From NCBI GenBank assembly GCA_001931905.2, contig MSJI02000113.1, forward strand, positions 3,525 to 31,313: 27,789 nucleotides of DNA, written 5' to 3'. Positions 19,090 to 27,789 of the stretch are shown here, piece after piece (the stretch's first letter is position 1; every line of letters begins with the position of its first letter). The position numbers were made by a program, and so were the translations under genes. The DNA comes from Cladosporium sp. IMV 00045 (taxonomy: Eukaryota; Ascomycota; Dothideomycetes; Cladosporiales; Cladosporiaceae). The notes below the pieces were generated by a model. That model did no database searches. It was not told the DNA's origin and saw only the letters and a list, made by a program, of their open reading frames with translations.

Positions 19090-22000
19090 TTACGCCCAGC
19101 TCAAAGTCCAATCCTGAGTCCAAGCACCCTTCTCAGTCAAGCTCTCCAAGCCCTTGATGCTCACCACCTTGCTCGTGCTGTTGTAGTTGACATCCGCCGT
19201 TCCGTTCAACTGAGCGCCGTTGAGGGTGACCTTGCTAGGAGCGCTCTGCACACCCAGAATAGTGACGTTGGCAAGCTTGTTGCGGTCCTCCCACAAGCCG
19301 CGGCCAGAAGCGTACAGCGAGCCGTTGGTGGCTGTGAAATCAACCAGCAGCGTAGCGTTGGGCTTGATGCTCTCGCCGTCGTCGACGTAAAGCTGTCCGC
19401 TCGCCGCGCCGTCGGCGTCCAGAGCCGCGATCAGAGACCACGAGCTACTGCGCGATTCGGCAGTGGTGTACAGCGCTTCCTGCTGCGGCAGAACGGCGCC
19501 GCCGCGGATGTAGACGGGGATGTGGCCGAGGGGCGCGTCGATGGTGTGGTTGACGCCGGGCTTCGCGTCGAAAGCCGCCTGGGATCACCAGTCGTACCAC
19601 TTCTCGCCGTCGCCGACGCCGGGGAAGACGCCGCCGCGGCTGGTGAGGCCTTGGCCCAGGACAGGGGTGATGAGGAGGTTGGGGCCGAGGAGGAATTGGT
19701 TGTCGATGGCGGCGAGGGAGGGGTCGTTGGGGAATTCCCAGCTCAGAGCGCGCATGACGGTGCTACCGGTGGTATGCGAGAGGTGGAAGAGAGTGTACAT
19801 GTAGGGGAGGAGGGAGTAGCGGATGGCCATGGCCTTCTTGGAGGCCTCGGCGACGGATTCCCAGACGTAGGCTTCTTGCGAGTTGGCGGAGAGAGTGTTG
19901 TGGTTGCGGTAGAAGGGGAAGAATGCAGAGAGCTGGGAGGGTGGTTAGTTTGGACTGAAGTTGATGGTAAGGGATGAACGAGCACTTACCTGCATCCATC
20001 TGTTGCAGAGCTCCTCATCGGAGTTACCGTTGAAACCGCAAGTATCGACGCCGAACATGGGGACACCAAACAGGGCGAAGTTGAGAGCCTGGGAGATGCT
20101 GAAATACATGTAGGCGAAAAGACTGGTGTTGTCGCCACCCCAATGGCCTGCCCACTTGCCTGATCCGGCGAAGGTTGAGCGACCAATGATGAAAGGACGC
20201 TTGCCAGGGAAGACCTCAAGCAGGGCCTGGTAGGTTGCGTTCAGGATCTGGTGGCCAAAGAGGTTGTGCACATCATACTCCTCGACACCGTCTGCATGCG
20301 TGGCGTTGGGGCTGACAGCATGCACGGCAAGATCTCCGTTGATGTTGTTGATCACGTAGGGAGGCTGGTTGACGTTGCGTACACCCGGTGTGACGGAAGA
20401 CGTGAAGTAGGGGGCCGTCTCTGTGGCAGCGGGTGTTGCAGATGCCACACTTGATGCTTGGGAGGCTGAAAGTGACGATGCCTCAGCAGCCTCAGTGCTG
20501 TTTGTCAAGTTGAAACCCTCAGGGTAAGTGAAGATCTGGCTGCCAGGCTCACCAGGAAGTCCGAAGGGAGGGTGAACAGGGTTGAGAGAGAGATTGCCAG
20601 TACCGCAAGAGCCGATGCAGAAAGAGCTGGCTTCGGACATATCGATCCAGATACCAGACCACTTGCTGACTTTGTAGTGAGCGAGCATTGAGTCGGTCCA
20701 CCACTTGACAGCTTCAGAGGAGTGCCAATCGGGGAAGACAGTGTACCCAGGCCAGACAGAGCCAATGTACTCCGAGCCATCGGGGTTCTTGAGGAAGACA
20801 TCGCGGTCGCTGCCGTCAGTGTAAATGCTGTAGTTGTCGCTGGCGTTGTTAGGGTTGGGAATGTAGATGGCACTGTCGACAATGGGGACATAATGTTGTC
20901 CGTTCGCCTCAAGCATGTCGAAGAAATCCTTGCCTTCCTCAACACCGAAGGTATTCGGATCCTGAGTGAAGTCGCGGTATTGGAACATGTCTGATACGCA
21001 TTAGCACTTTGTCAATTCATCGACTAGGAGCGCACTTACAGTCAATGTCATGCCAAATAGTCTCCAAAGGAATGCCAAACTTGCGGTAGTTGTTGACAAC
21101 ATCCGTGGTCTCGCTCCAGTTGTGGTAACCCCAGCGGCATTGGTGGAAACCAAAGCCCCAGTACGACTGCATCGCGGGCAAGCCGATGACGCCGGTCTGG
21201 TATTGCATTGTGACCTCCTCTTGAGTCGGACCGTCGAAGAAGTACAGATCAATGCTGCCACCAAGGGCACGCCAGGTCAGGTTCGTCGGAAGCATGAGAG
21301 CTTCCATGGCGTGAGCATTGCGCTGGTAGACACCGTGGCTGCGACCAACGTAGTCGCCCTTAGCGCTGGCATTTTGGGATGTCACAAGGGTGTGCTCTCC
21401 GGTTTCTTGATCGACCTCGTAGTATCTAGTGTCGAGATAGAACGGGTGGTTGCCATAGATGTTGCCTGCCATTTGTTAGTTGGATTCGTAATGGGTCGTT
21501 GAAAGCAAAACGAACCACCAATAGGGTCACCTGCATCAGCGGCGTAAAAGGTAGCAGTAAAGTTGTTGTCAAGGCGCAGTCCGTGAATTCTCTCGCCCAT
21601 GCCGTACAGATTGTAGTTCTCGGGCAGCTGGGTGACAAACTCAATGAACTGGTTCTCGTAGACCAAGACACTGCCTCTAGTATCGTAGAGAACGTCACCT
21701 GTCGACTTGCGGACGACGGTGAACGAAAAGCTAGGGTCATTGCTCCAGCTGAACTGAAGATCGATGTCTTCAGTCTCAGGCTCTGGCACGCCTTGCTGGG
21801 GCAAATCAACAAGATCGGGAGACAAGACATAGTGTGTAATGTTGGAGCTATCCAGATGGGCCGGCTTGATGTTGACGTTCAAACGGTGTGCGTCTTGGAC
21901 GTTGACCGTCAAGTTCAAGGTCTCAATGTCGGTTCCGTAGACGTTGCACTGCGTTTGATCAGTATCTGTGTACTCTCACACAATCGATTCGGGTACCTAC

Positions 22001-22333
22001 AGGTGCGCCTGCCAGGTTCAACATCGCGGTAAAACCGGTAGAGGTCTTCTCGACCTCGGTAGCGGTGTATCCGGGACACACATCCTGAGCTTTTACAGCA
22101 TCCGGATCCTGTACATTTGGCTGCAGATTGGGTCCGATGTCCGCAGCAGCCGGGACGGTGAAAGCATTGCTGAACGTGGTAGCCGTGCCGTCAATTGTTG
22201 CCGTGATCACGCTGTCTGTGGTGGGGCTTCCTGTTGATGCGCCGCTGGCATCTGATGAAGCATTCTGGGATGCCACCAGCGCCGAAGACGCCAGCGCCAA
22301 CAGAGCGCTCTTCATTGATCCAACGCGAGCCAT
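19090..22333 (-). CDS. Secreted GH31 alpha-glucosidase, interrupted by one in-frame TGA
   Basis: Five exons (22001-22333, 21519-21948, 21040-21465, 19990-20990, 19090-19932) with introns of 52, 53, 49 and 57 bp would encode 1010 codons, close to Aspergillus secreted alpha-glucosidases. A signal peptide (MKSALLALASSALVASQ) follows the start. Landmarks: CNVYGTDIETLNLTVNVQD, NIYGNHPFYLD, FHQCRWGYHNWSE, then the catalytic barrel with SGIWIDMSEASSFC (nucleophile Asp, about D513) and WAGHWGGDNTS (acid/base Asp, about D683). It should cleave terminal alpha-glucose from maltose and malto-oligosaccharides outside the cell. Codon 846 is TGA, right after KWYDW. Beyond it the same frame stays open for 164 codons and still reads as family sequence (FDAKPGVNHTIDAPLGHIPV, GQLYVDDGESIKPNAT) to a TAA. 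Without readthrough, the C-terminal beta domains are lost. It is either a fresh pseudogene, a readthrough gene or a base-call error. An in-frame ATG at 22522 would add 63 residues with a second hydrophobic segment. Confidence 0.9.
19585..19587 (-). other. In-frame TGA within the GH31 coding frame
   Basis: Read on the minus strand: TGG TAC GAC TGG TGA TCC CAG. The preceding WYDW and the following codons are family-conserved, so the stop lies inside a conserved segment; as recalled, homologues have Tyr or another aromatic at this place. No pair of splice sites removes the stop without also deleting conserved residues. The next base is T, not the C of the classic leaky TGA-C context. Confidence 0.9.
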
Positions 22334-23439
22334 GACGGGCGAACCTGCCTGGTCGAAAAATTGGTACTTCGATTCTTGCTCGGTAGTCGCTTTAGACCGG
22401 GAAGGGGTTTGAGAAATGCCGGCCAACGCGCAAAGAACGAGGAAAGTGGAATACAACAGAAAAACAACGACCAAAGCACGAACACACCGTCTGCGACCAC
22501 CTTTATACCATCTTCCGGCCATTGGAGCCGGTTCGCTCGCCTCAACCAAAAAGAAGTGATCAGCGCGAAAAGTGCCGTCAGTAATGCTACCGCCGCCGTT
22601 CGATCCGTACGTCAGGCATGCACGATAGTGTTTGGACCCATCCGTGACGACCCCGCAAAGTGGAGATGAGGAGAAGAAGGGGAGGAACAGACGGACAGGA
22701 CCGCAAGCCTAAGCTTCTAATAACACCAGAATGGGCACCGGCTTGGTGAGCTTGGGCGTGCGACCGTGGGTGAGGGACAAAGGGACCATGTGGCGTGACA
22801 AGTAGTCTACTTGTGGGACAAGGTGTGGATGACGCGCTGACTGGCAGGCGGCTCAGCTGTGGATTATTGCGAGAAAAGGCCCGAGAAGGGTTCGCTTGAT
22901 CTCAAGCAGGTGAACATTCGGATTTTGGATGAAGTCAGTGTTGAGTTCGCGCTTGGAGCTTGGTCTCATGCTTAGATGGCAGGCGCTATGCTGGGCGTAG
23001 TTGGGGATCTGCGAGACATTCTCCACACGGGGATATTGTCGGCGGTGTTTGTGTCGCTTAATCTCTCGGTGGAAATGCTCGACCATGCGTCGATAAAGTA
23101 TCCGCAGCGGCATGCATGTGGATAGTATTTGGGTATTGATAAAGGGCAAAGTGCGCCGTGCACATCGGTCTGGTGAATGAAGTTCACGAGAAGTCAGCCC
23201 TCAGTGGATATATGCTGGTATTAGTATTACACTATTGGCACTGGCAAACACTGGCAAACATTCCGACGCCGTTAATATCGACTGTCTTTGCTCATGGGCA
23301 AAGCGATGCATGTGCTGTCAAAACGAGTGTGAACTCTAGGTAGGCCTGCCCATATGCTATGCAAAGCATGTTAAAACACCCAAACGCCTCGCTCGCTCAG
23401 GATACCGGAAAAAATCGTGTTACATAAGAAAAGATCCAA
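22334..23439. other. Upstream region of the alpha-glucosidase
   Basis: About 1.1 kb of promoter and leader for the GH31 gene, plus the 3' UTR of the GTPase gene. A CCAAT box on the minus strand lies near 22521-22526. I looked for the AmyR pattern CGG-N8-CGG and did not see a clear copy. A direct 10-bp repeat sits at 23241-23260. The first 189 bases (22334-22522) remain open in the GH31 frame. Confidence 0.45.
23241..23260. repeat. Tandem 10-bp repeat CTGGCAAACA x2
   Basis: Two exact adjacent copies, with a partial third (TTGGCA) just before. It is non-coding. Confidence 0.7.
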
Positions 23440-24384
23440 TCAGCAGCACCGACTTCGGCTCTTTGGCCGACCGACCTTGAAGACGTCCGCCAAATCTCCT
23501 CCCCCTCCTCCATGTCTTCTTCGCTTGCGCACAGAATTATACCCCTCGGAAGTGAATCCGGATCTTATGCTTGAGCCATCGTCGTACCGGTAGTAGTCTG
23601 CGTCTCCGTACTGTATTCCGCTTCTTGGGTCGTCTGGATCAATCTCTCCAAGTTCGATCTTCGTAAGGATCGTTCGTGCGAGCTTGTTAAAGACCTCGTC
23701 AATTCCCTCGCCTGTCAGAGCGCTGACCTCCACACACGCAGGAATCCTGTTCTGCGAGGCCCATTCCGAAGCAGTGGAGGTAGGGACCGTTCGTCCTGCC
23801 TCAGAGACAGTAGCACGTTGCTGGGATCCAAGATTTGGGATGAAGGTGCTCGAGGCTTTCGAGTGAAGGCTGCCGGGTTCATCGAGGAGGTTGGGTGGGG
23901 GGTTCGAGTCCGCAACATCAACCTTGTTGCCGGCTAGTAAGACGGTGAGATGCGGACTAGCCAGAGCTCTCGCATCGTTGAGGAAGGTAGGGAGTTCTTG
24001 GAACGATTTATGGCTGCTGACATCGTAGATCAAGATCGCACCAGCAGCACCTCGATAATAGCTCCTGCTCACGCTCCTGAACCGCTCCGTGCCCGCTGTA
24101 TCCCATAGTTGTAGCTTGATCCTCCTCCTTCGACCCTGCGTGCCAACCTTGACTATTTTGCTTGCAAACTCCACGCCGATAGTCTGGCTCGAGAGCACCC
24201 TCCACTCATCCTTCACGAAGCGGTGTAAGACGCAGGACTTGCCCGTACCAGACGGTCCGAGTAGAATGACTTTCGCTAGGTAGTCGTACATGGAGCCCAT
24301 CTCCTGTCCATCCTCGTAACCAGATCCATCGTGGTCAGCGCCGGAGCGCGAAGAGGCGGAAGAGGCGGTTCGGTTGCGAGGCAT
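23440..24384 (-). CDS. Rab-family small GTPase (Rab4/Ypt4-like)
   Basis: A single exon encodes 314 aa, longer than the usual 200-220 aa of Rabs. G-domain motifs: P-loop GPSGTGKS (43-50), switch I Thr in SSQTIGVEF (T68), WDTAGTERFRSVSRSYYRGA (from 94), GNKVD (152-156) and VSALTGEG (220-227). The C-terminus ends in two cysteines (SRCC) for geranylgeranylation, so the protein should cycle on membranes and act in vesicle traffic. Three oddities: an N-terminal Ser/Asp-rich extension of about 30 residues; an insertion of roughly 60 residues between NKVD and SAL; and Thr where Ras Gln61 normally sits (WDTAGT instead of WDTAGQ). RSYYRGAAGAILIYDV is typical of the Rab2/Rab4/Rab14 branch; the assignment to Rab4 is tentative. 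It is divergent from the Clr5-domain gene. Confidence 0.9.
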   Translation of the reverse strand: MPRNRTASSASSRSGADHDGSGYEDGQEMGSMYDYLAKVILLGPSGTGKSCVLHRFVKDEWRVLSSQTIGVEFASKIVKVGTQGRRRRIKLQLWDTAGTERFRSVSRSYYRGAAGAILIYDVSSHKSFQELPTFLNDARALASPHLTVLLAGNKVDVADSNPPPNLLDEPGSLHSKASSTFIPNLGSQQRATVSEAGRTVPTSTASEWASQNRIPACVEVSALTGEGIDEVFNKLARTILTKIELGEIDPDDPRSGIQYGDADYYRYDDGSSIRSGFTSEGYNSVRKRRRHGGGGGDLADVFKVGRPKSRSRCC

Positions 24385-24790
24385 GGTCGAGGGAATGGCG
24401 GGTGTTTACTGAGTGAGCGCTTGCCGCGCCTAGGATCGAATGCTGGTGAAGGACATGCTGTTTCTCAAGCCAGGACCTTGGTCGGCGTACAACAGGGGAT
24501 ACGCATCGATTAATCAAACAAAAGCACGGGTTGGGCTGCGTTACATGTGCATCTTTAGCGGGAAGCATGGCCGTCACGCGGCGTGCGCATCCTCAGACTG
24601 CCCGTCTGCAAGGTGCACCTGCCGTGGGCTGCTTGGCCTTAGCGATGATGGGCCGCTTGCGATAAGCCAACCTGAGGCACTCCACGAAGGACAGCTTCAG
24701 CCCGACCTCAGGGCAGCCAGCTCCACCTACCCTTTTGTACGGCGGACCAAACCCATCAATACCACAAGCACGGCAAAAAACAACGCCACT
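24385..24790. promoter_or_regulatory. Divergent promoter region of the GTPase and Clr5-domain genes
   Basis: About 406 bp separate the two ATGs. The Clr5 frame remains open upstream to about 24440, but that stretch shows no domain-like sequence and is more likely leader DNA. No specific regulatory motif is claimed. Confidence 0.5.
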
Positions 24791-26718
24791 ATGCCACGAC
24801 ACAAGAAGTACGACTGGTCCGACAAGAGAGATGTCTGCTACAAGCTATACATCGAGGAGCAACGGTCGATGCGAGAGGTCTTCACGTATTTCAGCGAAGC
24901 CTTAGGTGTCCCAGAAGAAAACCTCCCGTCGTATGTATTACTTCGCCGTCGACGATCAAACATGTCGAGCGATAAGACGAAAGAGGTAAAAGCGAAGGAA
25001 AGTGCTGACTTTGTTTCAGGAAACAATCATTCACTCGCCAGTTCCGAGAATGGGGATTTCCTTCCCGCTGGGAGAAGACTCCCGCAGAGGAGGAAGCGAG
25101 AATTGTCGAGCGTATAAAGCAGCTTTGGGAACAGAACCTGGGTAACGCTGAGATTACCGAGATCTTGCGAGACGAAGGATGGGACATTCCCGATGAGAAA
25201 GTCGGGAAGCTCAGGCGTAAGCATAGACTTGTGCTCAGGGCGAAGCACAACTATCAGGACTTGGAATCGCAAGCGACGACGAACGCACAGAGCAACATGG
25301 CGGTCCCGGTACATCAACCAGCACAACACCAAGGGCAGCAACACCACGACCAGACTTTCTTCGGCGCCAACAACGACTTCTCAACTTTTCATCAACAGCA
25401 ATCAGCGCTGATGTCAGGAGATCTGGGCTATCAGGCGATGCCCATACAAGACCATGTTGCGCCAATGCAAGCTGCGTACCCCTCGCAAAAGCGCACAAGC
25501 GACTCTCAACATGAAAGCCACGAACCAACCGAGTCGAGAAAACGCAGACGACTCCTCCGCGGCATCGGCTCAATGCCCGCAGACGCACCCGGCGCGCCAC
25601 CACGGTACAAATCCGAAACCTCCCTGAACGAATGCAAAGCCTACCTCCAACTCGACAACGACAGCTACCAAGCGCTACGCCAGCAGTTCATGCAAATCTG
25701 TAACGAAGCCAGCATCGTCAAGAAAACCAAATGCGAACCGGGCCTCTGGGAAGCAAGCAAAGACCGCCTCATCCGAGAAAACGCGCACATCAGCGCGATC
25801 ATGCACGCGCCGCACCCGGACGCCAACGAAGTCGCCAACGCGCTCGAAGTGCTCTGCGCCGACGTCACCAAGCGCATCCGCGTGATGAGCACGCGCATCA
25901 CGATGCAAGAGGCCAACAACGGCCTGCATCTCAACCCGGCGCAGAGCAAGCACCTGCGCCACCTGTTCTACGAAATCCTGCAGCAGAACGACTGGACCAC
26001 CAAGCAGAACTGCGGCGAGGAGAAGTGGGAGCAGATGTTCCAACTCTGGCTCACCAAATCGGACATCCTCACCCGCTTGCAGCAGCAGGGCATCGACGAG
26101 CAGACCCGCAAGTACCTCGGGGTGCTGACGCGCGACGCCATGAAGCGTCTGACCGATAGCAATGCGAAGAAAGACCCGCAGCTGCGCCAGTGGACTGAAG
26201 GCACTTACGGGCCTGGGCCGGGAGCCGCGAGAGGCATACGAGGCAAGCCGGCCAAAACTAAGACTCCGAGAAGCAGGATGAAAATAAACCCGCACAGCAC
26301 AAGTTCCATCCCGCTGGATCCCAGTCTGGCCATGTTCGCTCCGCCCCCTCCGCCCCCTCCGCCCATGCCGCTGCCCATCGAAGCGGAGTTTCACCTCGCG
26401 CCCGAGTCGCGGTTGGTCGGTTATCATCCTAAGGTGTGGTCGAGCAAATTGGAGGCGTGCACGGTGGCTGGGCTGCATAAGGCTGGCAGTAGTAAGATTG
26501 GTGCCGCTAAGATAGGCAGTGTGTACGGCATCGTGAAGGCGGCGGGTCAAGGGGAGACAGGGCAAGGTGGGGAGGTCGATGTTGAAGGGCTGGGTCAGGA
26601 GGAGCAGAAGTTCCTGATTGAGAGTGAGCATGACCTTGTTGGATATCTGCAGTCTGCGAAGGATGTTGCGAATGAGAGGGTGGTGTTCTTGATCGAGCTG
26701 AGCGGAGGGTACGCTTAG
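24791..26718 (+). CDS. Clr5-domain protein
   Basis: Two exons, 24791-24930 and 25020-26718 (89-bp intron, GTATGT...TTTCAG), encode 612 aa. The N-terminus reads YDWSDKRDVCYKLYIEEQRS followed by MREVFTYFSEALGVPEENLPS and, after splicing, KQSFTRQFREWGFPSRWEK; this is the pattern of the fungal Clr5 domain (about residues 7-75), a short helical module found at the N-terminus of many fungal proteins of uncertain role. A second helical region follows (EITEILRDEGWDIPDEKVGK) with a basic RRKHRLVLRAKH patch. Next come a Gln/His-rich linker, a KRRR nuclear-signal-like site and a long alpha-helical middle (about 200-390) containing HLNPAQSKHLRHLFYEILQQ. After it come a PPPPPPPP run near residue 487 and a C-terminal region around AGSSKIGAAKIGSVYGIVKA. 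It is probably a nuclear protein; DNA binding is inferred, not shown. Confidence 0.85.
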
Positions 26719-27104
26719 GCGGGTGTACAAACGATTTTGGTGGCAGCATGCTGCTTTAGCAAGGAGTTCATTGGGCGCATGGCGCAGACGAGGCACGCCG
26801 TTTGTATCTCCTGCAAAAGTCATTATTTCAATTGTTGTTTTTTCGCGTCCACCGTGGATGGGAAAGATGTGTATGAACGCTTCTAGAATGACATGGAATA
26901 TTTCTGCAATGTGGTGGGAGGGTATCAACTTTTTGATTTGGTACGCTATGCTACACTTTGTAGACTCGAGGCTTGAACCTTCGTAAGCATTACTGTCGTA
27001 ATCTGCTATATGGAGCTTCCCATGCTGATTGTCCCTCTTTCCACCAGCAAAACGCCTGCGTAGCATAGCGGTTTCCCACCATAACGCCGGTTCTAAGAAG
27101 TACT
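26719..27104. other. Convergent intergenic region
   Basis: It holds the 3' UTRs of the Clr5-domain gene and the RPS8 gene. No gene is seen. Confidence 0.6.
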
Positions 27105-27761
27105 CTACTTCCTGATGGCACGCTGGTAGAAGGCAAGCTCCTCACCCTCAAGGATGTAGCCGTCGCAGCGACCGCTCTGGCCGGGGCGGGAGGCAATGAC
27201 GGCGTAGAGACGACCGGCCTCGAACTGGCGCTCAAGGGCGGACTCGGCCTTGCCGGAGGAGACGAAACGCTCGTGCTGCTTGGCCTCAACCGACTTGCTC
27301 TTCTTGACGTCCTCCTCAGTCTTCTGCTGGCGTCTGCGGCCAAGGGGCTGGCCGTAGTGGCCCTCGTACCACTGGCGGAAGGGGGTGGCGTCAACCTGGA
27401 CGACGGCGGAGCGGGTCAGGGTGTTGGTGCGGACGAGCTCGTTGTTGGACGGGTGGAAGGCGACACCGACAATGCGGACCTTGCGGGAGATGCCCTCGGA
27501 GCCCCAGGAGAAGTTGCCGGAGTCGAGACGGAGACCACGGAACTTGCGGTTACCACCACGGGTGCGGACGAGATGGATGCGCTTGGCGCCGATTCTGGTG
27601 GCGGCGGGCTGACGGCCCTTCTCGAAAGCTCTGTTTGCTTGTCAGGAACTTGCGTTCTTGATGGGCAATCATTGCGATCGGGTTATGCATACCTCTTCTT
27701 GCGGTAGTATGCGCGCTTAGCACCAGAGGCGCTGCGCTTGTGACGGGAGTCACGAGAGATA
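27105..27761 (-). CDS. RPS8: 40S ribosomal protein S8 (5' end outside window)
   Basis: Exons 27693-27761 and 27105-27630 are visible, separated by a 62-bp intron. They read ISRDSRHKRSASGAKRAYYR, KKRAFEKGRQPAATRIGAKR, VRTRGGNRKFRGLRLDSGNF, NNELVRTNTLTRSAVVQVDA, FRQWYEGHYGQPLGRRRQQK and end in ASRPGQSGRCDGYILEGEEL and FYQRAIRK. This is the eukaryotic RPS8 sequence order, a structural protein of the small ribosomal subunit. The first visible exon starts one base into a codon (T, then ATC). The family begins Met-Gly-Ile-Ser, so the missing first exon should carry ATG plus GG and lie beyond 27789; the sequence just before the exon (gctaacacatgcgcag) has a good branch point and acceptor. The total would be 199 aa, near the usual 200. 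This is the most certain gene call in the window. Confidence 0.97.
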
Positions 27762-27789
27762 CTGCGCATGTGTTAGCAGCGTGTTCTGT

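Noticed and set aside
19560..19610. An intron hiding the TGA of the alpha-glucosidase
   Set aside because: The possible GT/AG pairs around the stop give introns of about 20 bp or remove conserved residues on both sides; the frame is identical before and after the stop, as expected for uninterrupted coding sequence.
22334..23439. AmyR-type CGG-N8-CGG sites upstream of the alpha-glucosidase
   Set aside because: CCG and CGG triplets occur but I found none at the required spacing and orientation.
23890..23915. GGTTCGAGTCC resembling a tRNA T-loop
   Set aside because: It lies within the GTPase coding exon, and no matching acceptor stem or anticodon arm is present.
25675..27066. Long open frame (463 codons) on the minus strand opposite the Clr5-domain gene
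   Set aside because: It lies antisense to a spliced gene with a clear domain, is Arg/Leu/His-rich without motifs, and is explained by the GC-rich codon use of the true gene.

Overview
This window looks like nuclear DNA of a filamentous ascomycete (Pezizomycotina). The signs are: genes with 0-5 short introns (mostly 49-89 bp, GT...AG, a clear gctaac branch point in one), roughly equal use of both strands, compact gene spacing, and fungus-specific families (a LaeA-like methyltransferase, a Clr5-domain protein, a secreted GH31 alpha-glucosidase). A Dothideomycete is my guess; nothing here proves the class. No mobile element, tRNA, rRNA or CRISPR array was found. All gene models were spliced by eye from reading frame, splice signals and recalled family motifs; no database search was run.

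Layout. 1-1829: no recognisable gene. 1830-2990 (+): a six-exon LaeA/UMTA-type methyltransferase with a degenerate SAM site. 3687-6743 (-): a large, mostly disordered protein of unknown function. 8006-12146: a three-gene metabolic block made of a family III CoA-transferase resembling human SUGCT (-), an acyl-CoA dehydrogenase (+) divergent from it across about 255 bp, and a small cupin-like protein of the 4-hydroxylaminobenzoate-lyase/DUF4863 type (-) convergent with the dehydrogenase. 13438-14847 (-): a single-finger C2H2 protein. 14848-19089: over 4 kb without a recognisable gene, rich in simple repeats. 19090-22333 (-): a GH31 alpha-glucosidase with one in-frame TGA. 23440-24384 (-): a Rab-family GTPase. 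24791-26718 (+): a Clr5-domain protein, divergent from the GTPase. 27105-27761 (-): 40S ribosomal protein S8, first codons beyond the window edge.

How the genes may work together. The CoA-transferase and dehydrogenase share one promoter region. It holds a CCGAGG hexamer, the core of the fatty-acid-responsive FarA/FarB site known in Aspergillus. Both proteins have Arg-rich N-termini that look like mitochondrial presequences. The simplest reading is that a free (di)carboxylic acid is activated by CoA transfer and the acyl-CoA is then dehydrogenated; the adjacent cupin-like enzyme could act on a linked substrate. This block is the best candidate here for an undescribed small pathway, but its substrate cannot be read from sequence. 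The other notable item is the alpha-glucosidase: every splice site and motif I checked is intact, and a single TGA removes the last 164 of 1010 codons while the reading frame stays open to the normal end.
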